Assembly (NCBI RefSeq): GCF_014648435.1
Contig: NZ_BMRC01000012.1
Coordinates: forward strand, 186,001-250,000
Origin: Nonomuraea spiralis
GTDB lineage: Bacteria; Actinomycetota; Actinomycetes; Streptosporangiales; Streptosporangiaceae
Reading direction: 5' to 3'
Length of the DNA stretch: 64,000 nt
Each line of letters begins with the position of its first letter. Position 1 is the stretch's first letter. Both the position numbers and the translations under genes were made by a program. Positions 43,317 to 52,466 of the stretch are shown here, in pieces. The notes under the pieces are model-generated. The model was not told the DNA's origin. It did not search any database and worked only from the letters and a program-made list of their open reading frames with translations.

Positions 43317-44831
43317 CTACTCCCCGCCGGTCAGCGCGGCGACCAGGTCGGCCGCGGTGTGGCAGCGGTCGAAGAGCTCGCCGACGTGGGCCTTGGTGCC
43401 GCGCAGCGGTTCGAGTGTGGGCACACGCTGCAGGGACTCCCGGCCGGGGATGTCGAAGATCACCGAGTCCCAGGAGGCGGCGGCCACCGACTCGCTGTAC
43501 TGGCTCAGGCAGCGCCCGCGGAAGTAGGCGCGGGTGTCGGTGGGCGGCTGCTCGACCGCGCGCTCGACCTCCTCCTCGCTGATCAGGCGCTGCATGCGCC
43601 CGCGCGCCACGAGCCGGTTGTACAGACCGCGGTCGGGGCGGATGTCGGAGTACTGGAGATCGACGAGCTGCAGCCTCGGGTGGGACCAGGGCAGGCTGTC
43701 ACGGGTGCGGTAGCCCTCCAGGAGCTCCAGCTTGGCGACCCAGTCCAGTTCGCGCGAGAGCTGCATCGGGTCCTCGGCCAGGCGGGTGAGCACGGACTCC
43801 CAGCGGTCGAGGACGTCCTTGTTCATCTCGTCCTGGGCGGTGCCGCGCTCCTCGACGTACTTGCGGGCCTGCTCCAGGTACTCCATCTGGAGCTGGACGG
43901 CGGTGAGCTTGCGGCCGTCGCGCATCGAGATCTCGTACCGGCAGGTCGGGTCGTGGCTGACCGCCCGCAGCGCCTGGACGGGGTTCTCCACGGCCAGGTC
44001 GCGGGTCAGGAAGCCCTCCTCGATCATGGCCAGGACGAGCGCGGTGGAGCCGAGCTTGAGGTAGGTGGAGATCTCCGACATGTTGGCGTCGCCGATGATC
44101 ACGTGCAGCCGGCGGTACTTCTCCGGGTCGGCGTGCGGCTCGTCGCGGGTGTTGATGATGGGCCGCTTGAGCGTGGTCTCCAGGCCGACCTCGACCTCGA
44201 AGAAGTCGGCGCGCTGGCTGATCTGGAAACCCTCGCCGCGGGAGTCCTGGCCGATGCCGACCTTGCCCGCGCCGACGACGACCTGCCGGGAGACGAAGAA
44301 CGGCGTCAGGTGCCGGACGATGTCGGCGAACGGCGTGGCCCGCCGCATCAGGTAGTTCTCGTGGCAGCCGTAGGAGGCGCCCTTGGCGTCGGTGTTGTTC
44401 TTGTAGAGCTGGATGGGCGCGTTGGACGGGATCGCCGAGGCGCGGGTGGCCGCGTCGTACATCACGCGCTCGCCGGCCTTGTCCCAGATGACCGCCGCCC
44501 GCGGGTTGGTGCACTCCGGCGAGGAGTACTCGGGGTGGGCGTGGTCGACGTAGAGCCTGGCCCCGTTGGTGAGGATGACGTTGGCCAGCCCGAGGTCCTC
44601 GTCGGTGAGCTGACTGGGGTCGGCGACCTCGCGGGCCAGGTCGAAGCCGCGCGCGTCGCGGAGCGGGTTCTCCTCCTCGAAGTCCCAGCGCGCTCGGCGC
44701 GCGCGGGCCGCCGAGGCGGCCAGGTAGGCGTTCACGACCTGGGAGGAGGTCACCATCGCGTTGGCGCCTGGCTGACCTGGTACGGAGATGCCGTATTCGG
44801 TCTCGATGCCCATCACCCGACGCACCGTCAT
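43317..44831 (-). CDS. dop: Pup deamidase/depupylase Dop
   Basis: A 504-residue paralogue of PafA that removes Pup from substrates (and deamidates Pup-Gln where needed). The N-terminal RRVMGIETEYGIS holds the metal-binding Glu, and the roughly 40-residue Dop loop (about 45-80, ARARRARWDFEEENPLRDARGFDL) separates it from PafA. KNNTDAKGASYGCHENYLM and RPIINTRDEPHAD are shared family motifs. Since Pup here ends in Glu, depupylation is the likely main role. GAGGGTG precedes the ATG. Confidence 0.96.
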   Translation of the reverse strand: MTVRRVMGIETEYGISVPGQPGANAMVTSSQVVNAYLAASAARARRARWDFEEENPLRDARGFDLAREVADPSQLTDEDLGLANVILTNGARLYVDHAHPEYSSPECTNPRAAVIWDKAGERVMYDAATRASAIPSNAPIQLYKNNTDAKGASYGCHENYLMRRATPFADIVRHLTPFFVSRQVVVGAGKVGIGQDSRGEGFQISQRADFFEVEVGLETTLKRPIINTRDEPHADPEKYRRLHVIIGDANMSEISTYLKLGSTALVLAMIEEGFLTRDLAVENPVQALRAVSHDPTCRYEISMRDGRKLTAVQLQMEYLEQARKYVEERGTAQDEMNKDVLDRWESVLTRLAEDPMQLSRELDWVAKLELLEGYRTRDSLPWSHPRLQLVDLQYSDIRPDRGLYNRLVARGRMQRLISEEEVERAVEQPPTDTRAYFRGRCLSQYSESVAAASWDSVIFDIPGRESLQRVPTLEPLRGTKAHVGELFDRCHTAADLVAALTGGE

Positions 44832-44917
44832 GCAACACCCTCTGTTCGTCCGGATCTGCCTATCCGCCGTTTATATGCCCGAGCCTATGCCCTTCACAGT
44901 GCCCCGAGGCCACAGAG

Positions 44918-46042
44918 TTATGGCACCGACGCCTTTTCAACCTGTACGGCGGAGCTTGTTGTGGTTTGCGGGGATCTGCGGGGCTTGAGTAGTCGCTGGA
45001 TCGGCCGTTCGGCAAAGGAGTAGATCAGATACGACAACACGACGGCCGCCACGGTCGTGACCAGGGCCACCGCCCAGGGGGGCAGGTCGCCGGTGAGCAA
45101 CGGGATGAGCGCCGCCGCGGTGACCCCATGGAAGAGGTAAAGCGGGTAAGTGGTGGCCCCGAGCGCGGTGAGCGTCCTGGACGGTTTGAGCCTGATCAGG
45201 CCGAGGGCGACCAGGGCCATGGCGATGAAGATCAGGGTGATGGTGACGACCACGCTGGTGTCGGTGACCGGCATGTTCTTGAACCCGGCGGCGTCGATGC
45301 GGCGGTGTACGCGGTCCTGCGCGGCGGGGATGGCCATGGCGTACCCGGCGGCGACGTACAGCCACGGGAGCAGGGCCTTGCGGTTGCGGTGGATGAGATA
45401 CAGGGCCATGCCGGCGACGAAATAAGGGGCGTAGTCGGGCATGAGGATCTCGTTCAGCAGGTCGTTCTCGATCATCCTGGCGGCCAGCGCGGCGGCCAGC
45501 CAGACGCCCGAGAAGACCAGCACCCGCCCGTACGTGACGCCCACGATCACCAGGATCGCGATCAGCAGGTAGAAACGCAGCTCGGCCCACAGCGACCAGT
45601 AGACGCCGCTGGCGTCGGCCACCTTGAACAGCCGCTGGAACATGGTGGCGTTCACCAGGTACTGGCCTGGTGAAAGTTTTGGGTCCAGCGCGGTGGCGCC
45701 GGTCAATCCGTACAGGGCCGCGACGGCGCCCAGGCTCAGCCAGTACGCCGGGTACAGCCGCACCAGCCGCGACCGGGCGAACGCCCCCAGCCCCCTCCCC
45801 CAGACCGTCATGAGGATGACGAACCCGCTGATGACGAAGAACAGTTCGACGCCGAGGATGCCCAGCCCGGCGATGGGGGCGAGCGGGGGGAACAGCGCCG
45901 CGGGCCGGGCTCCCCAGACCGAGGCGAAGGCCACCAGGTAGTGGAAGGCGACGACCGCCAGGGCGGCGACGAAACGCAGAAGGTCGAGTTCGGCCAACCG
46001 GCCGTCTCCCCGAGCATGCTTTGGCCGGTTAGCTTGGTGCAC
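44918..46042 (-). CDS. Acyltransferase family 3 membrane protein (OafA/YrhL-like)
   Basis: A 374-residue membrane protein with about ten hydrophobic segments. The LAELDLLRFVAALAVVAFHYL start and LGVELFFVISGFVILMTV motif are typical of acyltransferase-3 proteins that O-acylate cell-surface sugars or antibiotics. The GTG at 46042 follows AAAGGG. It lies between dop and mpa with two other genes that do not belong to the proteasome pathway. Confidence 0.92.
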   Translation of the reverse strand: MHQANRPKHARGDGRLAELDLLRFVAALAVVAFHYLVAFASVWGARPAALFPPLAPIAGLGILGVELFFVISGFVILMTVWGRGLGAFARSRLVRLYPAYWLSLGAVAALYGLTGATALDPKLSPGQYLVNATMFQRLFKVADASGVYWSLWAELRFYLLIAILVIVGVTYGRVLVFSGVWLAAALAARMIENDLLNEILMPDYAPYFVAGMALYLIHRNRKALLPWLYVAAGYAMAIPAAQDRVHRRIDAAGFKNMPVTDTSVVVTITLIFIAMALVALGLIRLKPSRTLTALGATTYPLYLFHGVTAAALIPLLTGDLPPWAVALVTTVAAVVLSYLIYSFAERPIQRLLKPRRSPQTTTSSAVQVEKASVP

Positions 46043-46064
46043 GCCCTTTTTGACGACCTGCTGA

Positions 46065-47084
46065 TCACTTTGGTTCCACAGGTCCCTCCGTTCCCACGAG
46101 CAACACGCGCGCGGCCGGGCCGAGGGCGATCGCCTCGCGGGTGCCCGGGTCGAGGGCGAGCAGCCCCGCGGCCCCCGCCGCGCCGCACTCCGACAGCGCC
46201 ACGCCCTCCCCCGCGAGCAGGGCCGCGGCCTCGGCGGCCTGCTCGTCGGCGACGGTGACGAACAGGTCGGCCTGGCGGCGCAGCAGGTCGAAGGCGAGCA
46301 GGGACGGTTCGAGGCAGTCGAGCCTGCCCAGGCGGGTGGGGGCGCCGGTCGCGTGCACGGGCTCGCCCGCGCGGGCGCTCTCCAGCAGGCAGGGGGCGCC
46401 CTCGGGCTCGACCACGACGACCGTCGGCCGCTCGCCCCACCGGTCGCGGGCGTACCCGGCCGCCGCGGCCGCCAGCCCGCCCACCCCGGCCTGGACGAAC
46501 AGATGGGTGGGCGGGATCTCGATCTCGTCGAACAGGACGGTGTAGCCGCGCATCACGTCCAGGGGGATGTCGGTGTAACCCTCCCAGGAGGTGTCGGCGA
46601 CCAGGCGCCAAGCGTGCTCCTGCGAGGCGTGCAGCGCGGCGGCGAGGCTGGCGTCGTAGTCGTCGCCCTCGCGGCGCACCTCGGCGTCCAGAGCGCGCAG
46701 CCGGTGCGCGAACGGCTCGGGGACGCCGTGGCTGAGGTAGACGACACAGCGCGCGCCGAGCTCCCGGGCCCCGGCCGCGACCGAGATGCCGTGGTTGCCG
46801 GCGCTCGCGCACACGTACGTGGTGCCGCCGCCGTCCCGTTCGGACAGCCGGTGCACGGCGTAGGCCCCGCCGAGCGCCTTGAAGCTGCCCAGGCCCATGC
46901 GCCCGCTCTCGTCCTTGACGTGCACGATGCCCGCTCCGCCCAGACCGGTCAGGGTGTGCACCGGGGTGGGCCGGTAGGCCGGGTGGCGGGCGAAGTGGGC
47001 GCGGGCGCGGCGGGCGTGCTCGGCGCCGATCAGCTCGCGGTCGCGCTGGGTGTAGGGCGTGCGGCCGGGGTTGAAGAAGTGCAT
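46065..47084 (-). CDS. Diaminopropionate ammonia-lyase-like PLP enzyme
   Basis: A 339-residue fold-type II PLP enzyme. Lys69 in MGLGSFKALGGAYA should bind the cofactor; CASAGNHGISVA and the Gly-rich VQAGVGGLAAAAAGYA (phosphate contacts) are intact. The GLGSFKALGG form points to 2,3-diaminopropionate ammonia-lyase, which releases ammonia and pyruvate; a threonine/serine deaminase is the alternative. It is about 60 residues shorter than the enterobacterial enzyme. TAGCAT with 6 nt before the ATG implies a leaderless message. Confidence 0.85.
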   Translation of the reverse strand: MHFFNPGRTPYTQRDRELIGAEHARRARAHFARHPAYRPTPVHTLTGLGGAGIVHVKDESGRMGLGSFKALGGAYAVHRLSERDGGGTTYVCASAGNHGISVAAGARELGARCVVYLSHGVPEPFAHRLRALDAEVRREGDDYDASLAAALHASQEHAWRLVADTSWEGYTDIPLDVMRGYTVLFDEIEIPPTHLFVQAGVGGLAAAAAGYARDRWGERPTVVVVEPEGAPCLLESARAGEPVHATGAPTRLGRLDCLEPSLLAFDLLRRQADLFVTVADEQAAEAAALLAGEGVALSECGAAGAAGLLALDPGTREAIALGPAARVLLVGTEGPVEPK

Positions 47085-47161
47085 GATCGCATGCTAGGCC
47101 GGGCCGGCCGCCGTCCCCGGCTGCCGGGGCCGTCGCCGTCGTGCGGTGTTCCCCCCAGCGT

Positions 47162-49420
47162 TCAGGACGGGCGGTCGCGGGCGGCGGCGACGGCGGCCTG
47201 GCCGAGACTGACGCCGCCGTCGCCGGGCGGCACCCGGGTGTGGGTGAGCACCCGGAAACCGGCCGCGCGCAGGCGTTCGACGGTCCGTTCGAGCAGCAGC
47301 GCGTTCTGGAAGACACCGCCCGACAGCGCCGTGGTGTTCAGGCCGGTGTCGTCCCTGAGCATGACGCAGCAGCGTACGACGGCGTCGGCCACGCCGTTGT
47401 GGAAGCGGCCCGCGATCGTGCCGGTGCCGGTCCCGGCCGCGACGTCGGCGGCGGCGGCCCGTACGAGGTCGGCGGCGTGCACGACGAGCAGGTCGCCCTC
47501 GGTGATGGTGGCGGCGTAGGAGCCGGTCTCGTACGGGTCGGCACGTTGTTCGAGCTCGGCGGCCGCCTGCCCCTCGTACGTGATCGTGTCCCGGATGCCG
47601 AGCAGCGCCGAGACGGCGTCGAACAGGGGGCCCGCGCTGGAGGTCATGGGGGCGTCGACCCCGGCGCGGGCCAGGGCGAGCGCGTCGGGCCAGTGGGCGG
47701 CGTTGCGGCGGACCACGTCCAGGCCGGGGTGCTCGTCGCGCAGGTAGGCGGCGGCCATGCGCCACGGCTGGCGGGTCGCGGCGGCGCCGCCGGGCATGGG
47801 CACCAGAGCCAGGTGGCCGAGCCGGTGGCAGGAGGTCAGGTCGGCGCGCAGGAACTCCCCGCCCCACAGCGTGCCGTCGAGGCCGCGGCCGGGCGCGTCG
47901 AGGGCCACGCCGATCACCGGGCCCGTCTCGCCGTTGTCGGCCAGGCAGGAGGCGATGTGGGCGTGGTGGTGCTGGACGCCGACGAGTTCGACGCCGGTCA
48001 GCTCCAGGGCGTGCCGGGTGGACAGGTAGGCGGGGTCGAGGTCGTGGGCGACGACCTCGGGCCGGATGTCGAACAGGCCGCAGAAGTGGTCGATGCCCTC
48101 GACGAAGGAGCGCAGCGTGTCGTGGTCGTCCAGGTCGCCGATGTGCTGGGACAGGAAGGCGCGCCGGCCGCGTACCAGGCAGAAGGTGCCGCTCAGCTCG
48201 GCGCCGCAGGCCAGCACCGGGCGGGGCGCTGGCCGGCGCAGCGTGAGCGGCTCGGGCGCGTGGCCGCGCGCCCGGCGCAGCACGGTGTGGCCGCCGGACC
48301 ACGGGCGCAGCACCGAGTCGTCGGTACGGACGTGGACGGCCCGGTCGTGCACGAGGAAGGCGTCGGCGATGCCGCCGAGCCGGGTGACCGCGTCGGCGTC
48401 CTCGTGGGCGATGGGCTCGTCGCCGACGTTGCCGCCGGTCAGCACCATGGGCTCGGCCAGCTCCCCGAGCAGCAGGTGGTGCAGCGGCGTGTACGGCAAC
48501 ATCAGGCCGAGATCGCGGCGGCCGGGCGCGACCGCCGCGGCGACGGGCGCGTCCGGCAGCCGGGGCAGCAGCACGATCGGCCGGGCGCGGCCGGTGAGCA
48601 GCGCGGCGGCCTGCTCGTCGACCGCGCACAGCCGGCGGGCCTGGTCGAGGCCCGCGACCATGACGGCGAACGGCTTCTCCGCCCGGTGCTTACGGGCCCG
48701 CAGGGCGGCGGCGGCCTCCGCGTGGGCGGCGGCCACGGCCAGGTGGAAGCCGCCCAGGCCCTTGACGGCGACGACGCGGCCGGCCCGCAGCAGGGTGGCG
48801 CAGCCGGCGATCGGGTCGCCGCACAGGTCGGCGCCGCGGGCGTCCAGCAGGCGCAGGTCCGGGCCGCAGGCGGGGCAGCAGATGGGCTCGGCGCGGAAAC
48901 GGCGGTCCGCGGGATCGTGGTACTCGGTCGCGCAGGCGGCGCACATCGCGAACCCGGCCATGGTCGTCAGCAGCCGGTCGTAGGGGACGCCGCGCACGAT
49001 CGTGAAACGCGGCCCGCAGTTGGCGCAGGCGATGAACGGGTAGCGGTGGCGGCGGCCGGCCGGGTCGGCCAGCTCGCGCAGGCAGTCGTCGCAGGTGGCG
49101 GTGTCGGCCGAGACGAGGGTGCGGCGCGGGCCGGCCGGGTCGCCGGCGGTGATGGTGAAGCCGCTGTGACCGGCGGGCTCGCCGCTGACGACGGTGACGC
49201 TCTCGATCTCCGACAGGGCGGGCGCGTCGCGCTCCAGCGCGGTCAGGAACTCCTCGACCCCGGCCAAGGCGCCCTCGACCTCGATGAACACCCCGTCGAC
49301 GTCGTTGCGCACCCGCCCGGCCAGGCCGAGCCTGTTGGCCAGCGAATACACGAAGGGGCGGAAGCCCACCCCCTGGACGACGCCTTCGACGTGCACGTCC
49401 ACCCGTTTGCAGACTGTCAC
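47162..49420 (-). CDS. hypF: Carbamoyltransferase HypF
   Basis: A 752-residue HypF, which makes the CN ligand of NiFe hydrogenase from carbamoyl phosphate. It has the N-terminal acylphosphatase domain (VEGVVQGVGFRPFVYSLANRLG), two CxxC-x18-CxxC zinc fingers (CDDC...CANC; CAAC...CPAC), a YrdC-like domain and a C-terminal Kae1-like domain with HHHAH. The GTG at 49420 was chosen to begin the acylphosphatase fold; the frame is open for 116 codons upstream without support. No other hyp or hydrogenase gene is in the window, so its partners are distant. Confidence 0.93.
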   Translation of the reverse strand: MTVCKRVDVHVEGVVQGVGFRPFVYSLANRLGLAGRVRNDVDGVFIEVEGALAGVEEFLTALERDAPALSEIESVTVVSGEPAGHSGFTITAGDPAGPRRTLVSADTATCDDCLRELADPAGRRHRYPFIACANCGPRFTIVRGVPYDRLLTTMAGFAMCAACATEYHDPADRRFRAEPICCPACGPDLRLLDARGADLCGDPIAGCATLLRAGRVVAVKGLGGFHLAVAAAHAEAAAALRARKHRAEKPFAVMVAGLDQARRLCAVDEQAAALLTGRARPIVLLPRLPDAPVAAAVAPGRRDLGLMLPYTPLHHLLLGELAEPMVLTGGNVGDEPIAHEDADAVTRLGGIADAFLVHDRAVHVRTDDSVLRPWSGGHTVLRRARGHAPEPLTLRRPAPRPVLACGAELSGTFCLVRGRRAFLSQHIGDLDDHDTLRSFVEGIDHFCGLFDIRPEVVAHDLDPAYLSTRHALELTGVELVGVQHHHAHIASCLADNGETGPVIGVALDAPGRGLDGTLWGGEFLRADLTSCHRLGHLALVPMPGGAAATRQPWRMAAAYLRDEHPGLDVVRRNAAHWPDALALARAGVDAPMTSSAGPLFDAVSALLGIRDTITYEGQAAAELEQRADPYETGSYAATITEGDLLVVHAADLVRAAAADVAAGTGTGTIAGRFHNGVADAVVRCCVMLRDDTGLNTTALSGGVFQNALLLERTVERLRAAGFRVLTHTRVPPGDGGVSLGQAAVAAARDRPS

Positions 49421-49545
49421 AGGCCCCAGTGTGCGCCTCATCGGGGCACCTTGCATGCCGTATGGCGCGTGTCGCGGGCCCTTCCGGCGCGGACGCCCCG
49501 CCCCGGAGCGGCCGGGATCGGGCGGGGGCGGGCGGGGGCGGACAT

Positions 49546-49581
49546 GGAAAGGGCCGCGCGGACGGCCGCGCGGCCCTTTCC
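49546..49581 (-). terminator. Strong hairpin terminator after mpa
   Basis: A perfect 16-bp inverted repeat with a 4-nt loop lies 12 nt after the mpa stop codon, ending the mpa transcript before the hypF gene. Confidence 0.85.
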
Positions 49582-49592
49582 AGGTGGTTCCG

Positions 49593-51356
49593 CTACAGGT
49601 ATTGGCCGGTGTTGGCGACCGTGTCGATCGAACGGCCGGCTTCGGTGCCCTGCTTGCCGGAGACCAGCGTGCGGATGTAGACGATCCGCTCGCCCTTCTT
49701 GCCGGAGATGCGGGCCCAGTCGTCGGGGTTGGTGGTGTTGGGCAGGTCTTCGTTCTCGGAGAACTCATCGACGCAGGCGGTGAGCAGGTGCTGGACCCGA
49801 AGGCCCTTCTGTCCGCTCTCCAGGAACTGCTTGATGGCCATCTTCTTGCCCCGGTCGACGATGTTCTGGATCATCGCGCCGGAGTTGAAGTCCTTGAAGT
49901 AGAGCACTTCCTTGTCACCGTTGGCGTAGGTCACCTCGAGGAAGCGGTTCTCCTCGCTCTCGGTGTACATGCGCTCGACCACACTCTGGATCATGCCGTG
50001 GATGGTCGCCTCGCGAGAGTCGCCGTGCTCGGACAGATCGTCGGGGTGCAGGGGGAGCTCGGCCAGCAGGTACTTGGAGAAGATGTCCTTGGCCGCCTCG
50101 GCGTCGGGCCGCTCGATCTTGATCTTCACGTCCAGGCGGCCGGGCCGCAGGATCGCGGGGTCGATCATGTCCTCGCGGTTGGAGGCGCCGATCACGATGA
50201 CGTTCTCCAGGCCCTCGACGCCGTCGATCTCCGACAGGAGCTGAGGGACGATGGTGTTCTCCACGTCGGAGGACACGCCCGAGCCTCGGGTGCGGAAGAT
50301 CGAGTCCATCTCGTCGAAGAACACGATCACCGGGGTGCCCTCGGAGGCCTTCTCGCGGGCCCGCTGGAAGACCAGGCGGATGTGCCGCTCGGTCTCGCCG
50401 ACGTACTTGTTGAGCAGCTCGGGGCCCTTGATGTTGAGGAAGAAGCTCTTGCCGGACTGGCCGGTCTTCTCCGCGACCTGCTTGGCCAGGGAGTTGGCGA
50501 CCGCCTTGGCGATGAGCGTCTTGCCGCAGCCGGGCGGGCCGTAGAGCAGCACGCCCTTCGGGGGACGGAGCTTGTGCTCGCGGAACAGGTCGGCGTGCAG
50601 GTAGGGCAGCTCGATGGCGTCCCTGATCTGCTCGATCTGCCGCATGAGCCCGCCGATCTCCTCGTAGGAGATGTCGGGGACCTCCTCGAGGACGAGCTCT
50701 TCGACTTCGGACTTGGGTATGCGCTCGTAGACGTAGCCGGAGCGGGGTTCGAGCAGGAGCGAGTCGCCGGCCCTGATGGGCTGGCCGACCAGCGAGTCGG
50801 CCAGTCGCACGACGCGCTCTTCGTCGGCGTGCGAGATGACCAGGGCCCGCTTGCCCTCGTCCAGCAGCTCCTTGAGCATGACGATCTCGCCGACCTCTTC
50901 GTAGCCGAGCGCCTCGACCACGTTGAGTGCCTCGTTGAGCATGACCTCCTGGCCACGGCTCAGCGAGTCGACGTCGACGGCGGGGCTGACGTTCACGCGG
51001 AGCTTGCGCCCTCCGGTGAACACCTCGATCGTGCCGTCTTCTCGGGCCTCAAGGAAGGTGCCGAAGCCCGACGGCGGCTGCGCCAGCCGGTCGACCTCCT
51101 CCTTGAGAGCGACGATCTGGTCCCTGGCCTCCTTGAGTGTTGCCACCAGGCGCTCGTTCTGGCCGGTCACGGCCGCGAGATTCGCCTGTGCCTCGTGGAG
51201 ACGTTCTTCGAGGACCCTGGCCTGACGGGGTGACTCGGCCAGCTTCCGCCTCAGCGCGGTGATCTCCTCCTGGAGGAAGGAGACCTGTGTTGAAAGATCA
51301 GCGACCTCCCGTTCGCGCTGCGCGGCTCGAGCCTCAGCATCATCGCGAGCTGCCAC
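49593..51356 (-). CDS. mpa: Proteasome-associated AAA ATPase Mpa/ARC
   Basis: A 587-residue AAA unfoldase that binds Pup and feeds substrates into the 20S core. The N-terminal coiled coil (about residues 10-95), two OB folds, Walker A GPPGCGKT (about 273-280) and Walker B VIVFFDEMD are intact. The C-terminal QYL is the HbYX-type peptide that docks in PrcA. The GTG at 51356 was chosen because the perfect AAGGAGGTGA ribosome site lies 5 nt upstream; a GTG at 51365 falls inside that site. Confidence 0.96.
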   Translation of the reverse strand: MAARDDAEARAAQREREVADLSTQVSFLQEEITALRRKLAESPRQARVLEERLHEAQANLAAVTGQNERLVATLKEARDQIVALKEEVDRLAQPPSGFGTFLEAREDGTIEVFTGGRKLRVNVSPAVDVDSLSRGQEVMLNEALNVVEALGYEEVGEIVMLKELLDEGKRALVISHADEERVVRLADSLVGQPIRAGDSLLLEPRSGYVYERIPKSEVEELVLEEVPDISYEEIGGLMRQIEQIRDAIELPYLHADLFREHKLRPPKGVLLYGPPGCGKTLIAKAVANSLAKQVAEKTGQSGKSFFLNIKGPELLNKYVGETERHIRLVFQRAREKASEGTPVIVFFDEMDSIFRTRGSGVSSDVENTIVPQLLSEIDGVEGLENVIVIGASNREDMIDPAILRPGRLDVKIKIERPDAEAAKDIFSKYLLAELPLHPDDLSEHGDSREATIHGMIQSVVERMYTESEENRFLEVTYANGDKEVLYFKDFNSGAMIQNIVDRGKKMAIKQFLESGQKGLRVQHLLTACVDEFSENEDLPNTTNPDDWARISGKKGERIVYIRTLVSGKQGTEAGRSIDTVANTGQYL

Positions 51357-51433
51357 GCCCGTCACCTCCTTCCCAGTCGAGGGCGACTACTAAGGACCTT
51401 ACCTATCTCGGGCCCCTCCGTAACCTGGCCGGG

Positions 51434-51463
51434 CAGTGTTCGTCGAGTGACATTCAGTGTTCG
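51434..51463. promoter_or_regulatory. Tandem CAGTGTTCG repeats in the mpa promoter region
   Basis: The 9-mer CAGTGTTCG occurs at 51434-51442 and again at 51455-51463, with a period of 21 bp (two helical turns), about 80 bp upstream of mpa. Same-face tandem sites suggest cooperative binding of a regulator. The binder is unknown. Confidence 0.45.
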
Positions 51464-51505
51464 GTGAATTATCCCCAATGGTGCGTTTAATACTCCCAGC
51501 ATATG

Positions 51506-51529
51506 AACACGGCGATCTGTTCCCGTGTT
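51506..51529. terminator. Stem-loop between trmI and mpa
   Basis: AACACGG (51506-51512) pairs with CCGTGTT (51523-51529) around a 10-nt loop, nested inside a wider repeat GGTGCGT (51480-51486) and ACGCACC (51530-51536). It lies just after the trmI stop codon on the minus strand. It could be the trmI terminator or an operator for mpa. Confidence 0.4.
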
Positions 51530-51559
51530 ACGCACCAACGCACCCTCGTGGCCAAATTG

Positions 51560-52411
51560 TCATAGTTCCTCGGTGGTTCCCTTCGGTCGGCGGCGTCGCG
51601 GTGGCGGCGTCACTCCGTCTGCCATGCGGCGGGCGCTGACGAGGAAACCGGTGTGGCCGATCATCCGGTGATCGGGACGAACCGCGAGCCCTTCGACATG
51701 CCAGTCGCGAACCAGGGTCTCCCACGCATGAGGCTCGGTGAAACACCCGTGATCGCGAATGGCCTCCACCGTCTTGGACATCTGGGTGGTGGTGGCGACG
51801 TAGCAGCAGATGACGCCGCCCGGCGTGAGGGCCTTGGCGGCGGCGTCGACGCACTCCCAGGGGGCGAGCATGTCGAGGATGACGCGGTCGACGTCGGCCT
51901 CGTCGATCGAGGAGACCAGGTCGCCGAGGACCAGGCGCCAGTTGTCGTCCATGGGGCCGCCGAAGAACTTCTCCACGTTCTTGCGGGCCACCTCGGCGAA
52001 CTCCTCGCGGCGCTCGTAGGAGGTCACGTGGCCCTCGGGGCCGACGGCGCGCAGCAGGAAGCAGGTCAGGGCGCCGGAGCCGACCCCGGCCTCGATCACC
52101 CGGGCGCCGGGGAAGACGTCGGCCATGCCGACGATCATCGAGGCGTCCTTGGGGTAGATCACGGCCGCGCCGCGCGGCATCGCCAGGGTGTAGTCCTGCA
52201 GGAGGTGGCGGAAGGCGAGGTAGGCGGTGCCGCCGGAGGAACGCACGACCGAGCCTTCAGGCTGCCCGATCAGATCGCTGTGCGGGATGGCGCCCTTGTG
52301 TGTGTGGAAGACGCCGTCCTGCTTGAGCGTGATCGTGTGGCGCTTGTTCTTGGGGTCGGTGAGCTGCACCTGATCCCCTGCCTGGAACGGCCCATGCCTG
52401 CGGAAACCCAT
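51560..52411 (-). CDS. trmI: tRNA (adenine(58)-N1)-methyltransferase TrmI
   Basis: A 283-residue SAM-dependent methyltransferase that makes m1A58 in tRNA. An N-terminal beta domain (RHGPFQAGDQVQLTDPKNKRHTITL) precedes the methyltransferase core with VIEAGVGSGALTCFLLRAVG (SAM motif I) and VDRVILDMLAPWE (DxxAPW). TAACCT plus 7 nt before the ATG at 52411 supports a leaderless start. It is the usual neighbour of mpa in actinomycetes. Confidence 0.93.
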   Translation of the reverse strand: MGFRRHGPFQAGDQVQLTDPKNKRHTITLKQDGVFHTHKGAIPHSDLIGQPEGSVVRSSGGTAYLAFRHLLQDYTLAMPRGAAVIYPKDASMIVGMADVFPGARVIEAGVGSGALTCFLLRAVGPEGHVTSYERREEFAEVARKNVEKFFGGPMDDNWRLVLGDLVSSIDEADVDRVILDMLAPWECVDAAAKALTPGGVICCYVATTTQMSKTVEAIRDHGCFTEPHAWETLVRDWHVEGLAVRPDHRMIGHTGFLVSARRMADGVTPPPRRRRPKGTTEEL

Positions 52412-52466
52412 GGCGGCAAGGTTATATGGGTTTCTCGTGCCTCCGGACGCACGGTATCTATGGGGG

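Noticed and set aside
49421..49768. N-terminal extension of hypF by 116 codons
   Set aside because: It crosses the mpa terminator hairpin and the 3' end of mpa; HypF begins with the acylphosphatase domain.
51434..51463. LexA/SOS box upstream of mpa
   Set aside because: CGAACACTG has only one GAAC half-site; the matching GTTC at the correct spacing is absent.
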